Source: Archivesica marissinica
Taxonomy: Eukaryota > Mollusca > Bivalvia > Venerida > Vesicomyidae
DNA: 64,000 nucleotides
Direction of reading: 5' to 3'
NCBI GenBank assembly: GCA_014843695.1
Contig: CM026394.1
Location: 35,605,936 to 35,669,935, forward strand
In this document: in pieces, positions 11,391 through 24,200 of the stretch
Layout: every line of letters starts with the position of its first letter
Position numbering within the stretch: position 1 is the first letter of the stretch
Notes under the pieces: generated by a model
Database searches by the model: none
Seen by the model: only the letters and a program-made list of their open reading frames with translations
Told to the model about the DNA's origin: nothing
Position numbers and translations under genes: made by a program

Positions 11391-11739
11391 GGGATATGGA
11401 TATACAACATGGCTCCGTCTCAACAGTGACGTCAGAGCACATGTACAGTATTCCCCCCATCCCGATCATTATAGTGTTGCATTTTACTATATAACAGATT
11501 GATGAGTGGATACACACAGGACAGATGTTTTATAACAATACCATTAAGGATGTACAAGTAGAATGTTTGTATCAAGTCAGGGGGGGGGGCAAGTGTTTTT
11601 GTACACTTGTTGAGGTAGGAAGTTGAAATATATAGAGAGAGACAACAAGAGGTATTAAAAGAAGTAAAATATGTTTATTTCATAATGAACATAGTATCAC
11701 AAACTTTGTATTTTTAGCTTGGGGAGCAAAGTTCATGTG

Positions 11740-12375
11740 AGGTATTGTTACCGCAATGTGTCTGTCCTTTGGCGTCCGTGAACATTTGCAAGCATTTTCT
11801 CATTAGTAACCATTGGGTCTATAGCCACCATTTATGGTCATGATACCTAGGCAGGTGGGGGATTACAAAATTGTTAAAAAAATCACATCATTTACGTAAT
11901 CCAAGATGGCCGCTGTCTAAAAATAGCATAACGTCTTAAAAAATCTTCTCACGAACCGCCAGCTGGATTTTGGCAAATCTTGGTAGGATTGATCATGTAC
12001 AATGCTCTTTCAAAGTTGTTCAAATTGTGACCCCAGGATCAATAATGGGCGTGGTAAAGTATGTGTCAAATATTATCTTTGAGCAAATATAGGCATGTCA
12101 TACATCAAGTCGAAGGTAATGACGAATCGATCACTCTAATGCAATTTTCATCAAATCTGGATGGCTGTCTAAAGGTCAACTTTTTATGAGAGATTTCAAA
12201 CGTCTTCTGCTCATGAACTCATGAATGTTCAAGAAACTTTAGTTGTGTGATCCTTAGGTGAAACCTTTCCAAAGATGTTAAAATAAGGTTACCCTGAAAT
12301 TCAAGATGGCCACCATCTAAAAATAACACAAATGCTTAAACAAATCTTCTCAAGTAACGCCAGCTGGATTTTGAC
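11740..12375. repeat. Diverged dispersed repeat
   Basis: cattagtaaccattgggtct and atagccaccatttatggtca recur in diverged form at 15075-15110. Two internal blocks with caagatggccgctgtc / caagatggccaccatc and cgccagctggattttg repeat about 420 bp apart. Confidence 0.5.
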
Positions 12376-12548
12376 ACGAGTCGTCTCATCGGGATCTGCA
12401 CTTTTTGCCAGTAATATTACTATTTTTAGACAAAATTACACATTTTGGTAAATGAACTGGTCCAAATGTAATTTTCTTATTAATTTATTAGTCAATATCC
12501 TGCACCAACCAGTCCATGTGGGTTGTTACTTGGTGTTGAATGGGTTAA
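12376..12548. mobile_element. TTAA MITE family 2, truncated left end
   Basis: Matches the right part of the element at 37708 (gtctcatcgggatctgcact, gaactggtccaaatgtaatt, gtgttgaatgggttaa). It ends on the TTAA at 12545-12548, shared with the next element. Confidence 0.75.
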
Positions 12549-12776
12549 CCCATTTCATTCTGGATATATTTAAAGGCTTTTGCAAACAACATAGATCCAG
12601 ATCAGCCGCAGCGTGACGCTGCGTGCTGATCAGGATCTATGTTGTTTGCTGCATAGCCAAGTGTCTTAGCAAGATCATCTGAATAGCAAACAGCATAGAG
12701 CCTGATCGGACGGAACATTCCGTGGCGGTTAATCTGGCTCTTATGTTCTTTGCAAATCCAGAATGAAATGGGTTAA
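12545..12776. mobile_element. TTAA MITE family 3
   Basis: TTAA|cccatttcattctggat ... atccagaatgaaatggg|TTAA: 17-bp perfect inverted ends. It contains the hairpin cassette catagatccagatcagccg / ctgatcaggatctatgttg and a second hairpin gagcctgatcggacggaaca / ttccgt. Confidence 0.85.
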
Positions 12777-13020
12777 AGAATGATATAACATTACCTCAGT
12801 AATTCTTTCATTTGACTCTGTCTTTGATGGATTAGATGTGACAGCTGGCAGTGTTGTAGTGATTAACGACTCACTCCCCTCAATAATTGTTTTTTCTCCT
12901 ACAAATCACTTACAAACTACTGGAAAGTCATTTGAAAGTAATTTGTGCAGATCAACAAGAATTGATATAAGGATATTCCCTGTGATTGTAGAGAATATGT
13001 GTTTTGTGACTATTAAAATG

Positions 13021-13055
13021 ATTCCTCCAGGGGGGTGGGGTGGGGCGTGGGGGAT
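13021..13055 (+). repeat. G-rich low-complexity patch
   Basis: ggggggtggggtggggcgtg within otherwise AT-rich DNA; possible G-quadruplex, not tested. Confidence 0.5.
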
Positions 13056-13193
13056 TGAGGCGTGTACTTTGAACTTAAAAGCAAAATAAATCATTTATTA
13101 CTCTTGGTCGCTGCATTTGAATTGTTTTATTATTCTGTTTTTAAACCACACCCTATGTAACCCGATACAACACATTGTGTTTACTGTGGGATA

Positions 13194-13434
13194 TTAACCC
13201 TTTCAACACCAAGTAACTCACATGGACTGGTCCATGATATTCATAAACCAATAAATGAATCAGAAAATCACATTTGAACAAGTTCATTTATCAAAATGGG
13301 TAATTATGTCTAAAAATAGTCATATCACTGGCAAAAAGTGCAGATCCTGATGAGACGGCTCGTCACGAGCCGGCTCATCTGGATCTACACGTTTTGTAAG
13401 CCTATTTAGAGGTCTGTGGTGTTGAAAGGGTTAA
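13194..13434. mobile_element. TTAA MITE family 2, complete
   Basis: TTAA|ccctttcaacaccaagtaac ... ggtgttgaaaggg|TTAA. The inner hairpin gatgagacggctcgtcacga / gccggctcatctgg is shared with copies at 37708 and 59208 in opposite orientation. Confidence 0.88.
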
Positions 13435-13654
13435 TGCAATGAACTATGATATTCCGATACATTGCTGGTTTTTCTATTATTTCATATTTTGATTTATTCC
13501 CAAATGTATAGTGGCCATTTTGATTGCTTTTTTTGTTTACTGTTGATCCCAAGCCAGATGTAACATATCTTAGGTCATTTCTCCCATCCAATTCTGTTGT
13601 ATCTCAAGTTAAGATGAATCTAATAAGACATTAATACTATTTATTAAAATCCCC

Positions 13655-13805
13655 CCTTTCGGGCCTCATAAAACCTGTATATCAGAGTTTTGCCCATTTT
13701 GGCCTCATAAAACCTTTAATCCGATTTTTGTGCATTTTGGCCTCATAAAACCTTTAATCCGATTTTTGCCCATTTTGGCCTCATAAAACCTTTAATCCGA
13801 TGTTT
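13655..13805. repeat. Short minisatellite, 38-bp unit, 4 copies
   Basis: ggcctcataaaacctttaat recurs at 13662, 13701, 13739 and 13777. The last copy runs into a hAT-like MITE. Confidence 0.9.
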
Positions 13806-13865
13806 TTCTGCCCGACATCCACCATGAGCATTAACTTTGAACCTCATCGAACATTTTACGGTAAT

Positions 13866-14242
13866 GGTGTATTCTAAGTCAGAATTTTTGGGAGAAGTGA
13901 GAAAGTGCGCCATTGCATCCATAAATGGTGTTCTATCTTCCTTTGATGTCAAACCCCTCGTGGGGACGTAGACAAATTGCGCATCAAAAACCTATATTAA
14001 ATAAATTTCAACAAGATATGGATGGTTAAAATGCACAGTATGGCCATTAAATACAACATTTGAATAGAAGGAGTGCTTTATAATGGTATCTTACTGCACA
14101 CCATTTTGTATGAAAATTGTAAAACAAAATTTAAAAAACATATTTATAGGGAGAAGTGGGGCCCCTAGAGGGCAAAGACAGTTCCCTAGGGCGACTATTT
14201 CGCCCACTATTTCACCCACATCGCCCTTTAGAATGATCCCTG
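13866..14242 (-). mobile_element. hAT-like MITE, minus orientation, with SINE scrap
   Basis: The right end ccctttagaatgatccctgg is the complement of the family start. The body tataatggtatcttactgca and gtggggcccctagagggcaa match in reverse. At 13930-13990 a scrap of SINE family H (gatgtcaaacccctcgtggg) is embedded. Confidence 0.65.
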
Positions 14243-14348
14243 GTGGTGACATATTGTACACAAAAATGGGGACGAGAGTTTCTGGCAGCATTTTCGCCAC
14301 TCACTAATGTTGTTGGTATAAATGTGATTTTATCAAAATCATGGCCCA

Positions 14349-14472
14349 AGGTTATAAAACGTTTCTCAGATCTGAAACTCCAGCTCAAGTGATTTGATTG
14401 GTTGATTCTGAGATTTATGCTCATCAGAAGCTTAACACTGAGTATGAGATTGGAGAAAAGCTTTATAACCTA
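14349..14472. mobile_element. Small inverted-repeat element
   Basis: Ends aaggttataaaacgtttctc and gagaaaagctttataacct are complementary over about 19 bp with few mismatches. A related end seems present at 63950-63980. Confidence 0.6.
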
Positions 14473-14709
14473 GAAGCTATGCTAATTATTTCATTTTTTA
14501 CAGTAAATAATCCATTAGATATTATTACTGTAGTAGATTATTTATCGAGATTTAATAACATAATAAGTATAAGATGAGAAAGTGAATGAAAATGAATAGC
14601 ATGCTGTGCAAAGGAAACAACAAGAAAAAACGGAGGAAACCAATTAACTCTCTGCATGTTAGCTGTGAAAATAACAGTCAAATATATTATGTATTTTTTT
14701 CATTTGCAG

Positions 14710-14946
14710 GTTCGTAATGACACAATTCTAATGAAATTCCATGACATATAAACAGAGGTTGTAGTGACAAATACGAAAAACATATTAATTAATGACACAA
14801 TTCTAATGAAATTCCATGACATATAGACAGAGGTTGTAGTTACAAATACGAAAAGCAGATTAATTAATGACACAATTCTAATGAAATTCCATGACATATA
14901 AACAGAGGTTGTAGTTACAAATACGAAAAACAGATTAATTAATGAT
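14710..14946. repeat. Minisatellite, 75-bp unit, 3 copies
   Basis: Copies of taatgacacaattctaatga ... ccatgacatataaacagagg ... aatacgaaaaacagattaat. An isolated partial copy lies at 8366. Confidence 0.93.
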
Positions 14947-15141
14947 ACAATTTGCTACTATTTATAGCCTTTATTTTACCCAGCATGCAAAGAATTGAGA
15001 TGACCTATTTATTTATTATCGGCTGCAGTCCGACGTCCATCATCGTCCATGAACATTTTCAAACGTCTGCTCCTCAGTAACCATTGGGTTGATATCCACC
15101 ATTTATTGTTATGATACTTGAACTTTGACCTCTCATTTCAG

Positions 15142-15224
15142 ACTGTGGAAAATTGTTACTACCATGGCGTTGTCAAGAGAGATGAGTGGTCAGCTGTTGC
15201 CATGGCTACATGTGATGGAATCCG
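15142..15224 (+). CDS. ADAM exon a: propeptide, NCYYHG motif
   Basis: Acceptor ...tctcatttcag, donor gtatga. Starts in phase 0 and ends in phase 2 (83 nt). Encodes TVENCYYHGVVKRDEWSAVA followed by MATCDGIR. The NCYYHG and CDGIRG patterns are the ADAM pro-domain (Pep_M12B) signature. The next exon completes the Arg codon and adds Gly-Leu-Ile, the expected continuation. No upstream partner exon was recognised in the window. Confidence 0.93.
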
Positions 15225-18200
15225 GTATGATTTTCATTTGAATTCAGCCGCATGTATTTCTAAAACAATGCCAAACTATAATCAAAAGAGTTTCCTTTAT
15301 CAGAGGGGGGGGGGGGGGGGGGAGGGGCAGGAGAACGATGATGCGGTGTAGATGCCGTGGAGCTGAATACTGTCATTGCATACACAGATACTCGTGAACT
15401 CGTAGACTGTGTGAGGAAAAGCTGAACACATTATCATGGTTCTCTTTTGATATTTGGCAACAAATAGATGGCACAGAATATCTCATAATCGTTTTTATAA
15501 CTGCAAATTAAGATCTTTTCAAGTTGAATGTACAGGTGTGAATTATCTTGAAATTAGAACTGGAGATAATTGATTCCATGCTGGTATTACAAATGATTAA
15601 AAGTGTTCAACCATCGGATGTAAGCTTAATAAATATGCCAGAGTATTGAAAAGAATAAGAATTGCAGAAAGGAAATATGGTGCCTAGACATTTAATTGGA
15701 AATCCATCTCCATAGTTACCTGTAGGTCATGCTTAACTTTCCAAGACAAGTTTGTAGCACCTGCATCATCCTAATATAGACACATTTCATGGAGAAATTG
15801 ACAATCATAAATTTGGTCATAAAATGAAGTAAGTATCACTTGACTCATCAGGAAATACTGGCTGCTGTGAGGTAGCTGTCTTGTCTTAGGGAGGTGGCTG
15901 TCTTGTCTTAGGGAGGTGGCTGTCTTGTCTTAGGGAGGTGGCTGTCTTGTCTTAGGGGGGTGGCTGTCTTGTCTTAGGGAGGTGGCTGTCTTGTCTTAGG
16001 GAGGTGGATGTTGTTATGGGGGTACTGTTGTAGGAGGTGGATGTTGTTGTGAGTGTACTGTTGTAGCAAGTGGATGTTGTTGTGAGTCGGTTGCCAATGG
16101 TGCGCAAATTGTGACAAAAACCAAATACTCCCGCTAAATTTTGTGAATTGCCAAAAATATTTTTAAAATATATATTTATAATTTTTAGGCTTCAAATATT
16201 TGTCTGTGAACTATATGGCTTCTAAGTTGGCTTCAAGATTTTCAAATTGGCTCCATTTTGTTTTCTATTGGCGACAGAAGTGGTGCAGACAAAAATTCAG
16301 ACTGCCAAACTCCACATAAATACTTGAACATGTTTCTTTAAAACTGTGGCTCCAATAGATTTTCCTTGGAACAGAAAAAACATGTGGTATGAATGTTCTC
16401 AGAATTAAAGTAGCATTAACAACATTAATACATCACATCAACTGCCTGGGGATGCTGAAAATTGATGAAGATATGAAAAACAGATTGTTGCCTTCACCTC
16501 TCAGGTTTCTATTATCATTATTTGAACTGATATGTTATAAGGTATTGCCAAGTTTTCAAAATTTATTGAATTGAAGAATTGCTTTTGATAACCATTTCCG
16601 GTCTTTGACTGCATGCAGATTGTGTGCGTGCTGCTGCATGTGTTTTAGTTACACGCTACGGTTTGAAAACAGCATGATTTAGGCTTTGGGTTACCATTCA
16701 TACTCGCCTATAACCCTTTCACTGCCATTGTCGCATAAAAGCGACTTTGCAAAATGCGGAGGACCGACCCATCAGTCAGAACAGAATGTACCATCTGGCC
16801 AAGCTGTATGCTGATATGTTCTTCAGGCAGTGGAGCTGAAGTACCTGTCCGAATAGCAAACATCATAGATCCTGATCAGACGCGGCATTACGCCACGGCT
16901 GATCTGGATCTATATTGTTTGCACATGCTCTGAATTTATTCAGCGCTGAAAGAGTTAAGTGTGTTAAATGGTATCCATAATTACGTTTTTAGAAAGAAAC
17001 CAAACACCCTGACATTGAACATTTCTTTAACCTTCAGCATGCTGTAGGCGAAATGAGCAGATAACAAATATGTAATATTTTGCTTACGGTATTTTTCCTA
17101 GAAAGTAGGGCTCGTGACATTTCATTCAAATCGTCCCTGGGACGATTTGAATGAAATGTGACAAGCCCTACTTTCTAGGAAAAATACCGTAAGCAAAATA
17201 TTACATATTTGTTGGGACGATTTGAATGAAATGTGACAAGCCCTACTTTCTAGGAAAAATACCGTAAGCAAAATATTACATATTTGTTGGGACGATTTGA
17301 ATGAAATGTGACAAGCCCTACTTTCTAGGAAAAATACCGTAAGCAAAATATTACATATTTGTTGGGACGATTTGAATGAAATGTGACAAGCCCTACTTTC
17401 TAGGAAAAATACCGTAAGCAAAATATTACATATTTGTTGGGACGATTTGAATGAAATGTGACAAGCCCTACTTTCTAGGAAAAATACCGTAAGCAAAATA
17501 TTACATATTTGTTATCTGCTCATTTCGCCTACAGCATGCTAAAGGTTAATTAACTTGCACTAGCTAAACATGCAATTATACTCCCTACCAGTAGATATGT
17601 CCTGTTAAGTGTTTTCCTCTGTTTTTATCGTTGTTTCCTTTGCACAACATGCTAGCAATTTTATTCGACTACGGCATCTTATAATTATTAGATTACTATA
17701 TCTTCTACAGTATTATCATTGTGTGTGTTTTACGTTTATTTATCGTCGCTACCGGTTGCCCATATGAGCGACGCCTCCTGAAGAGATTAGTTATTTTAGA
17801 GGATAGTGCATGATACAGACAGAGACCAATTCCAGAATCTCCTCTGGTTCTTTTACGTGCACGGTGTAAAGCACCGACACGAGACCTCGGTTTAACGTCC
17901 CATCTGAAAGACTGTTAAATTTTATTAGGGTCAGACGGGGGATCGAACCTGCGATCCCTGGATTACCAGTCCAGCATGTTACCACTGGACTACAGATCCG
18001 TCTGTCAATCAATGGGTACTTAGTTATAAAACACGATTTTATAAATGACATGATTTTGATAAACTCACATTTATCATGCCGCAACATCTGGTTAGGGAAC
18101 AACAGTAAAAACAAAGGATTCCAACTAAAAGGACCTATTTACATTTTGGGATGAATCAGAATTTATCTGCCAAGGGAGGTAATAGAAAATTAGAGATGTC

Positions 18201-21200
18201 TCTCATTGTATTTTGCATCATTATACTGCATATGGATGAGCAACTCTAGGCTGCCATGCTAGGCATATTTATGTATTCTTGTCCAATTAGCGCATTAGTA
18301 GTACGCTCGCTTCTCACCAATGCAACCAGGTTAGATCCTCGGACAGGCACGTGTGTGAGATGGTAATCTGGTCGCCAAATAAGACAAGTGGATTTTCCTC
18401 CCTCTGGGTACTCCTGTTTTCCTCCCTCTGGGTACTCCTGTTTCCCTCCCTCCTGGTACTCCTGTTTCCCTCCCTCCTGGTACTCCCATTTTCCTCCCTC
18501 CTGGTACTCCTGTTTTCCTCCCTCCTGGTACTCCTGTTTTTCCTCCCTCCAGATACTCCTGTTTTCCTCCCTCTGGGTACTCCTGTTTTCCTCCCTCCTT
18601 GTACTCCTGTTTTCCTCCCTCCTTGTACTCCTGTTTTCCTCCCTCCTTGTACTCCTGTTTTCTTCCCTCTGGGTACTCCTGATTTCCTCCCTCTGGGTAC
18701 TCCTGTTTTCCTCCCTCTGGGTACTCCTGTTTTCCTCCCTCTGGGTACTCCTGTTTTCCTCCCTCTGGGTACTCCTGTTTTCCTCCCTCATGGGTACTCC
18801 TGTTTTCCTCCCTCATGGGTACTCCTGTTTTCCTCCCTCTGGGTACTCCTGTTTTCCTCCCTCTGGGTACTCCTGTTTTCCTCCCTCCGGGTACTCCTGT
18901 TTTCTTCCCTCTTGGTACTCCTGTTTTCCTCCCTCCGGGTACTCCTGTTTTCCTCCCTCCATCCTGTTTTCCTCCCTCCTGGTACTCCTGATTTCCTCCT
19001 ACCTGGTACTCCTGTTTTCCTTCCACAATCAACCACATAATCCGCTTTCATATGTGCCAACAAGAGTGATAATATAAATTGTTAAATTAAACTTGTTTCA
19101 CAATCGTTGTAAAATAAATAAAGTTTTACTTTATTCTTAATAAACAAAAGTGACTTGTGAAATATGACCAATACCAGCAAGCTTGATGGTGCATAGTATA
19201 TGTACTGCAATATTCATGCATGTTGTAAAATAATTAGCCAAAATATGTGAACATTAATTTCACGGTCCACCAGCTGAAAAATAATATTTGAACTTGATCA
19301 ATTTGTGCATGGTATAGATCTAACAAAAGTAATAAACAACAGTAATTTTGTTAGTAGGCTAGTTAAGTTTGTTGATAAATACAGCATCTTACCTTTGATC
19401 ATCTATTAGTGCTTCCTAATTCTACAGCGGAATGTTCCATTCTTTGTTAAGCAATGCTATGAATAATGGGTTGTATGCGGAATAATGTACTGGCATCCTG
19501 CAGCACAGTGTCATCCTGCAGCACAGTGGCATCCTGCAGCACAGTGGCATCCTGCAGCACAGTGGCATCCTGCAGCACAGCACAGTGTCATCCTGCAGCA
19601 CAGTGTCATCCTGCAGCACAGTGTCATCCTGCAGCACAGTGTCATCCTGCAGCACAGTGGCCTCCTGCAGCACAGTTTCATCCTGCAGCACAGTGTCATC
19701 CTGCAGCACAGTGTCATCCTGCAGCACAGTGTCATCCTGCAGCACAGTGTCATCCTGCAGCACAGTGGCATCCTGCAGCACAGTGGCATCCTGCAGCACA
19801 GTGTCATCTAATCTGAAATAGTTTTTTTAATTGTGAAAAAAAGTGACAGGAAAATAAAAATAAATTCCCATTATTACATTAAAATAAAAATAAATTCCCA
19901 TTATTACATTCCATACAAAGTTGGAATCCATTACTACATTCCATACAAAGTTGGAATCCATTACTACATTCCATACAAAGTTGGAATCCATTACTACATT
20001 CCATACAAAGTTGGAGCCCATTACTACATTCCATACAAAGTTGGAATCCATTACTACATTCCATACAAAGTTGGAGCCCATTACTACATTCAATACAAAG
20101 TTGGAATCCATTACTACATTCCATACAAAGTTGGAGCCCATTACTACATTCAATACAAAGTTGGAATCCATTACTACATTCCATACAAAGTTGGAGCCCA
20201 TTACTACATTCCATACAAAGTTGGAATCCATTACTACATTCCATACAAAGTTGGAGCCCATTACTACATTCCATACAAAGTTGGAATCCATTACTACATT
20301 CCATACAAAGTTGGAGCCCATTACTACATTCAATACAAAGTTGGAATCCATTACTACATTCCATACAAAGTTGGAGCCCATTACTACATCCAATACAAAG
20401 TTGGAATCCATTACTACATTCAATACAAAGTTGAAGTCCATTACTACATTCAATACAAGGTTGGAGCCCATTACTACATTCAATACAAAGTTGGAGTCCA
20501 TTACTACATTCCATACAAAGTTGGAATCCATTACTACATTCAATACAAAGTTGGAATCCATTACTACATTCAATACAAAGGTGGAGCCCAAAAATCAAAT
20601 GATTGTATCTGAGCACTCTTGTACTTGATCGGAACTGTGTCCCGAGTACTCGGAACTGTGTCCGAGTACTCGAGTATCAAAATTGCTACTAGTTGCCATC
20701 CTTAATTTTTAAATAATTGAAATGTGTAATTGATCAGACTTTTTGACTTTGATGTATTGAAAACACTGTACACAATTGTCATAAATTTGCATAATCTGGC
20801 GATTTTAACACATTGCGTCCTCAGATATTCAATCTTAGTTCAATCTATCGTATACTGATTATGTATACCCATTCTGTATACTCTATATTCAAATCAGTAT
20901 GAGCAACCATAACTGACAAAACTGACTATTCCCACATTTCCAAACTTCAAAAAGTTGAACCTCCTATAACAACAACCTCTCTACAACAACCAATATTGCG
21001 TGTATCCGGATGGTGTTTGCTCTGGAGAGGTTTACCTGTACAGTGTTGTTGGGTGAGGTTTATTCAGATTTAATTGTTTCCATTTCTGACTGATTTTAAC
21101 AGATACCCTCAAAGTAAAACAGAAGCTGATTAAACAAGAAATGATGAGATACATATATCTGTTTTATGATTGATTATCACAGTTGAAAGGGTCAGCTGTG

Positions 21201-24200
21201 AATGCATGTTAAATCATGTGTTATAATGTGTTTCTTATAAGAGGTAGAATTCACGTTAGTAGTGAAACATTTTATTTTTAGAAAAATCTGGGAGTTGATG
21301 TTGTTAACCCATTTAATTCTGGATATATTTAAGGGCTTTTGCAAACAACATAGATCCAGATCAGCCACAGCGTGACGCAAACAGCATAGAGCCTGATCAG
21401 ACGGCACATTCCGTGGTGGTTGATCTGGCTCTATGTTCTTTGCAAATACTGTTTGAACGGTATCCCAAATGAAATGGGTTAAGAAGTATTGGGACATGCT
21501 GTATGGGGTGGGGTGGGGTGGTGGTGCACAGACTGATCAAATGGGGTTGATGTGGTCAAAGCAGTGTTGGTGCATGTTGTATGGGGTGGGGTGGGGTGGA
21601 GTGGGGTGGGATGCGGTGCGGGTGCACAGACTGATAAATTGGGGTTGATGTCGTCAAAGCAGTGTTGATGCACGTTGTATGCATATTGTTTGGGAACGTA
21701 GTCTGATGTGGGGTCAGTGATGCTGGCTCAAGACTATAGTTATAGACAGATAAGCCAGGATTTGAATCTGAATCTCACCTAGCAAGTATGTATTGGAAAC
21801 ATGATGTATAACCTTTATTTATTTTACAATTATTGCAAAACAATGATTAATCTGTTGCTTGCTGAGTAAATAAAATCACATTTGCAAATACAACTATAGA
21901 TCCAGATCCGGTGCATACCGGTAATGCTGCATCTGATCAGGATCTATTTGGTTTTCTATGCAGCCAAGTGTTTTAGTTCCACTATCTGAATAGCAATCAG
22001 CATAGAGCATGATCAGACAACACCTTCTGTGCCATCTGATCTGGCTCTATGCTATTTGCAAAAGTTAATTTTATCTGCCGCTAGCATGTAAAGAGTTAAG
22101 AACGTATATTAAGCACTCTCATTGGCGCGAATGAAGGCGAATATGTGGTCATTCATGCATGATGAGTACCGTATTTAGCTATGTATAGTGCGCACATTTC
22201 TTACTGAAATCCTCATCCATTTTATCTACTGCGCATTATACACCAGTACAGACATCAGGACATTTTTTTCCGGACCAAAATTGACCAATATTTAGTGAAA
22301 AAACTGAAATTCAACCCGAACGGCCCACAGTCATTCTATAAGTTGTTACATTCGACAATCGTTATAAACTAGCTATTAAAACCAGTTGCCGATAGTCTAT
22401 ATAAATAAATCAAATGAATAAGACCACAACATTAGCATATATTGCGTTTATTTTGGCAAACTTTGAACAATTTAATTGAAATTACTAGATGCATAAAAAA
22501 TGGCGATTTGATAACATCACGTGGTTTTATCGTATGTAATATTTCCCGTACTTTGCGCGTACTTCGCCGTACAATGTACAATGCATTGCATAAAAAAAAA
22601 CTTTTTTGGCTGCAGTATTTCAATTGATTGTAGCGATAATTAATTTCGACAAACCTTTCACAATGGGTCCCAGTTAATTAGGTAGGCTTCACGTGTTGAG
22701 AAGTTTGAGCATCTGCTGACATGTTTGAGAACGTGTCGAGAAATTTGAGCAGGTGTGCCTGAGTGCGTTACCGTTACTCGATGAGGTATATCTCGAGTGA
22801 TTAATATAAGTTGTAAAAATCACGGAGCACAATTTTTAGCGATTCTTGAGAAATGTTAAATTTTGACTTGACGTGCGCAGTATACATCGGAACTCAGTTT
22901 TTCCGCCGATTTTCGTGCCAGATCGTGGGTGCGCACTATACACGGTAGCGCACTATACATAGCTAAATACGGTAAATCTGAGAAGATGCCACATCTGTTA
23001 AAACACCGTACCCTCGCATATACTTGCCGAATCAAGTATCGAAAACATTCTAACAGAACCGGGAACAAATCAAATAAATATAGCATCATCGTATATGCGA
23101 ATTGTTTATCAACAAAGGTATTGTAAACAATGCATAATGCACATGCATGACGTAACAACGTATGTTGAAACAGCTGTGATGCTTTGAGAATGTACACAGA
23201 GCATGGTGAACCAAATTCAGGAAAGTTGTTTAATTTTGTTGTATTGCAAAAAAAACCCAACTCTTTACTGAAAATAACTATTCAAATTATAATGTACAGC
23301 TGTTTGGTAGCATTGTTACTTGTACGTAAAATTTCTAATTTTATAATATATTTGTTCCATGCGGCACGAGTGTCCCTTTACTGTAATGGTTCTATCTATT
23401 CTTAGAAGCTGAAATTGAACAAAACACAGGAAATAAGATTTTAAGGAGATGCAATATATTATTGTTCAGTTGACAAGAAGCTTTTCAATTCCTAATTCTC
23501 CCTGAAAAGTCTTTTTAGAAATAAATGGATTTCAATCGTATTGTCAGATAGAGTATTAATTTTTGTTGTAAATGATCGTGTGGCCTTCATTTATTGAAAC
23601 TCAATTCTTCAGCATCCAATTTGCCAGATTTATTATTTTTGTCATTTTTGTCTGTGCTTGTGTAGTGTAATGTAGTGTATTGTTAGGATGTTGTAGAGAG
23701 TATTGAAGTTGCTGTAAATGAGGGTATTGATTGGGGGGGGGGGAGTGAGTCATGATAGACTTGTTATCACTGTGCTGCTGTGTGGGGGCAATAGTTCTAG
23801 CATAATAAATGTAGTGTTTTTATTCACTTTTAGGGGATTGTGTCTGTGTCCCCATTGGAGGGGAAAAATTGCCTCACATATGACCAAAAGAATTTAATAA
23901 ACTACAAGCAATGAATCACTGTGACAAGACACTGTTGCCAGTACATGTAGATTAGATAGACCATGTCTAAGACGCACAAATTTCGGCCCCGAAATTGCGA
24001 ATGTAAACATTTGTGATTTTACCAATGGCCCAAGGGAAATTTACGGGAAAATATATACTTTGTGAAGGGGGGGGGGGTGATGGGAATTAATACGAGTGGT
24101 TTCAGATGTGATCCAATGAGGCGACTAATTGGGCTGGTTTTACTGTACATCTGTGATTCCAGCTGGTACTAAAGTTTGGGTTCAGTATCTCGTCTTGTTT

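Noticed and set aside
12838..13089. 83-codon ORF as an exon or gene
   Set aside because: No family match, low-complexity Gly/Trp end from a G-rich patch, no convincing splice frame.
14709..14752. Exon after catttgcag (VRNDTILMKFHDI)
   Set aside because: Stops at once, repeats three times as part of a 75-bp tandem, and has no fit to the ADAM pro-domain.
18246..19077. Proline-rich or Glu/Gly-rich repeat proteins
   Set aside because: The frames arise from a stop-free 24-bp unit inside a SINE and are open on both strands.
19827..20628. Repeat proteins of about 250 residues in four frames
   Set aside because: A 30-bp unit without stops explains all of them; no start context, splice signals or conserved domain.
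22432..22627. Conserved small gene (identical 63-residue ORF at 53979)
   Set aside because: Identity reflects DNA duplication of a non-autonomous transposon; both strands are open and no domain is seen.
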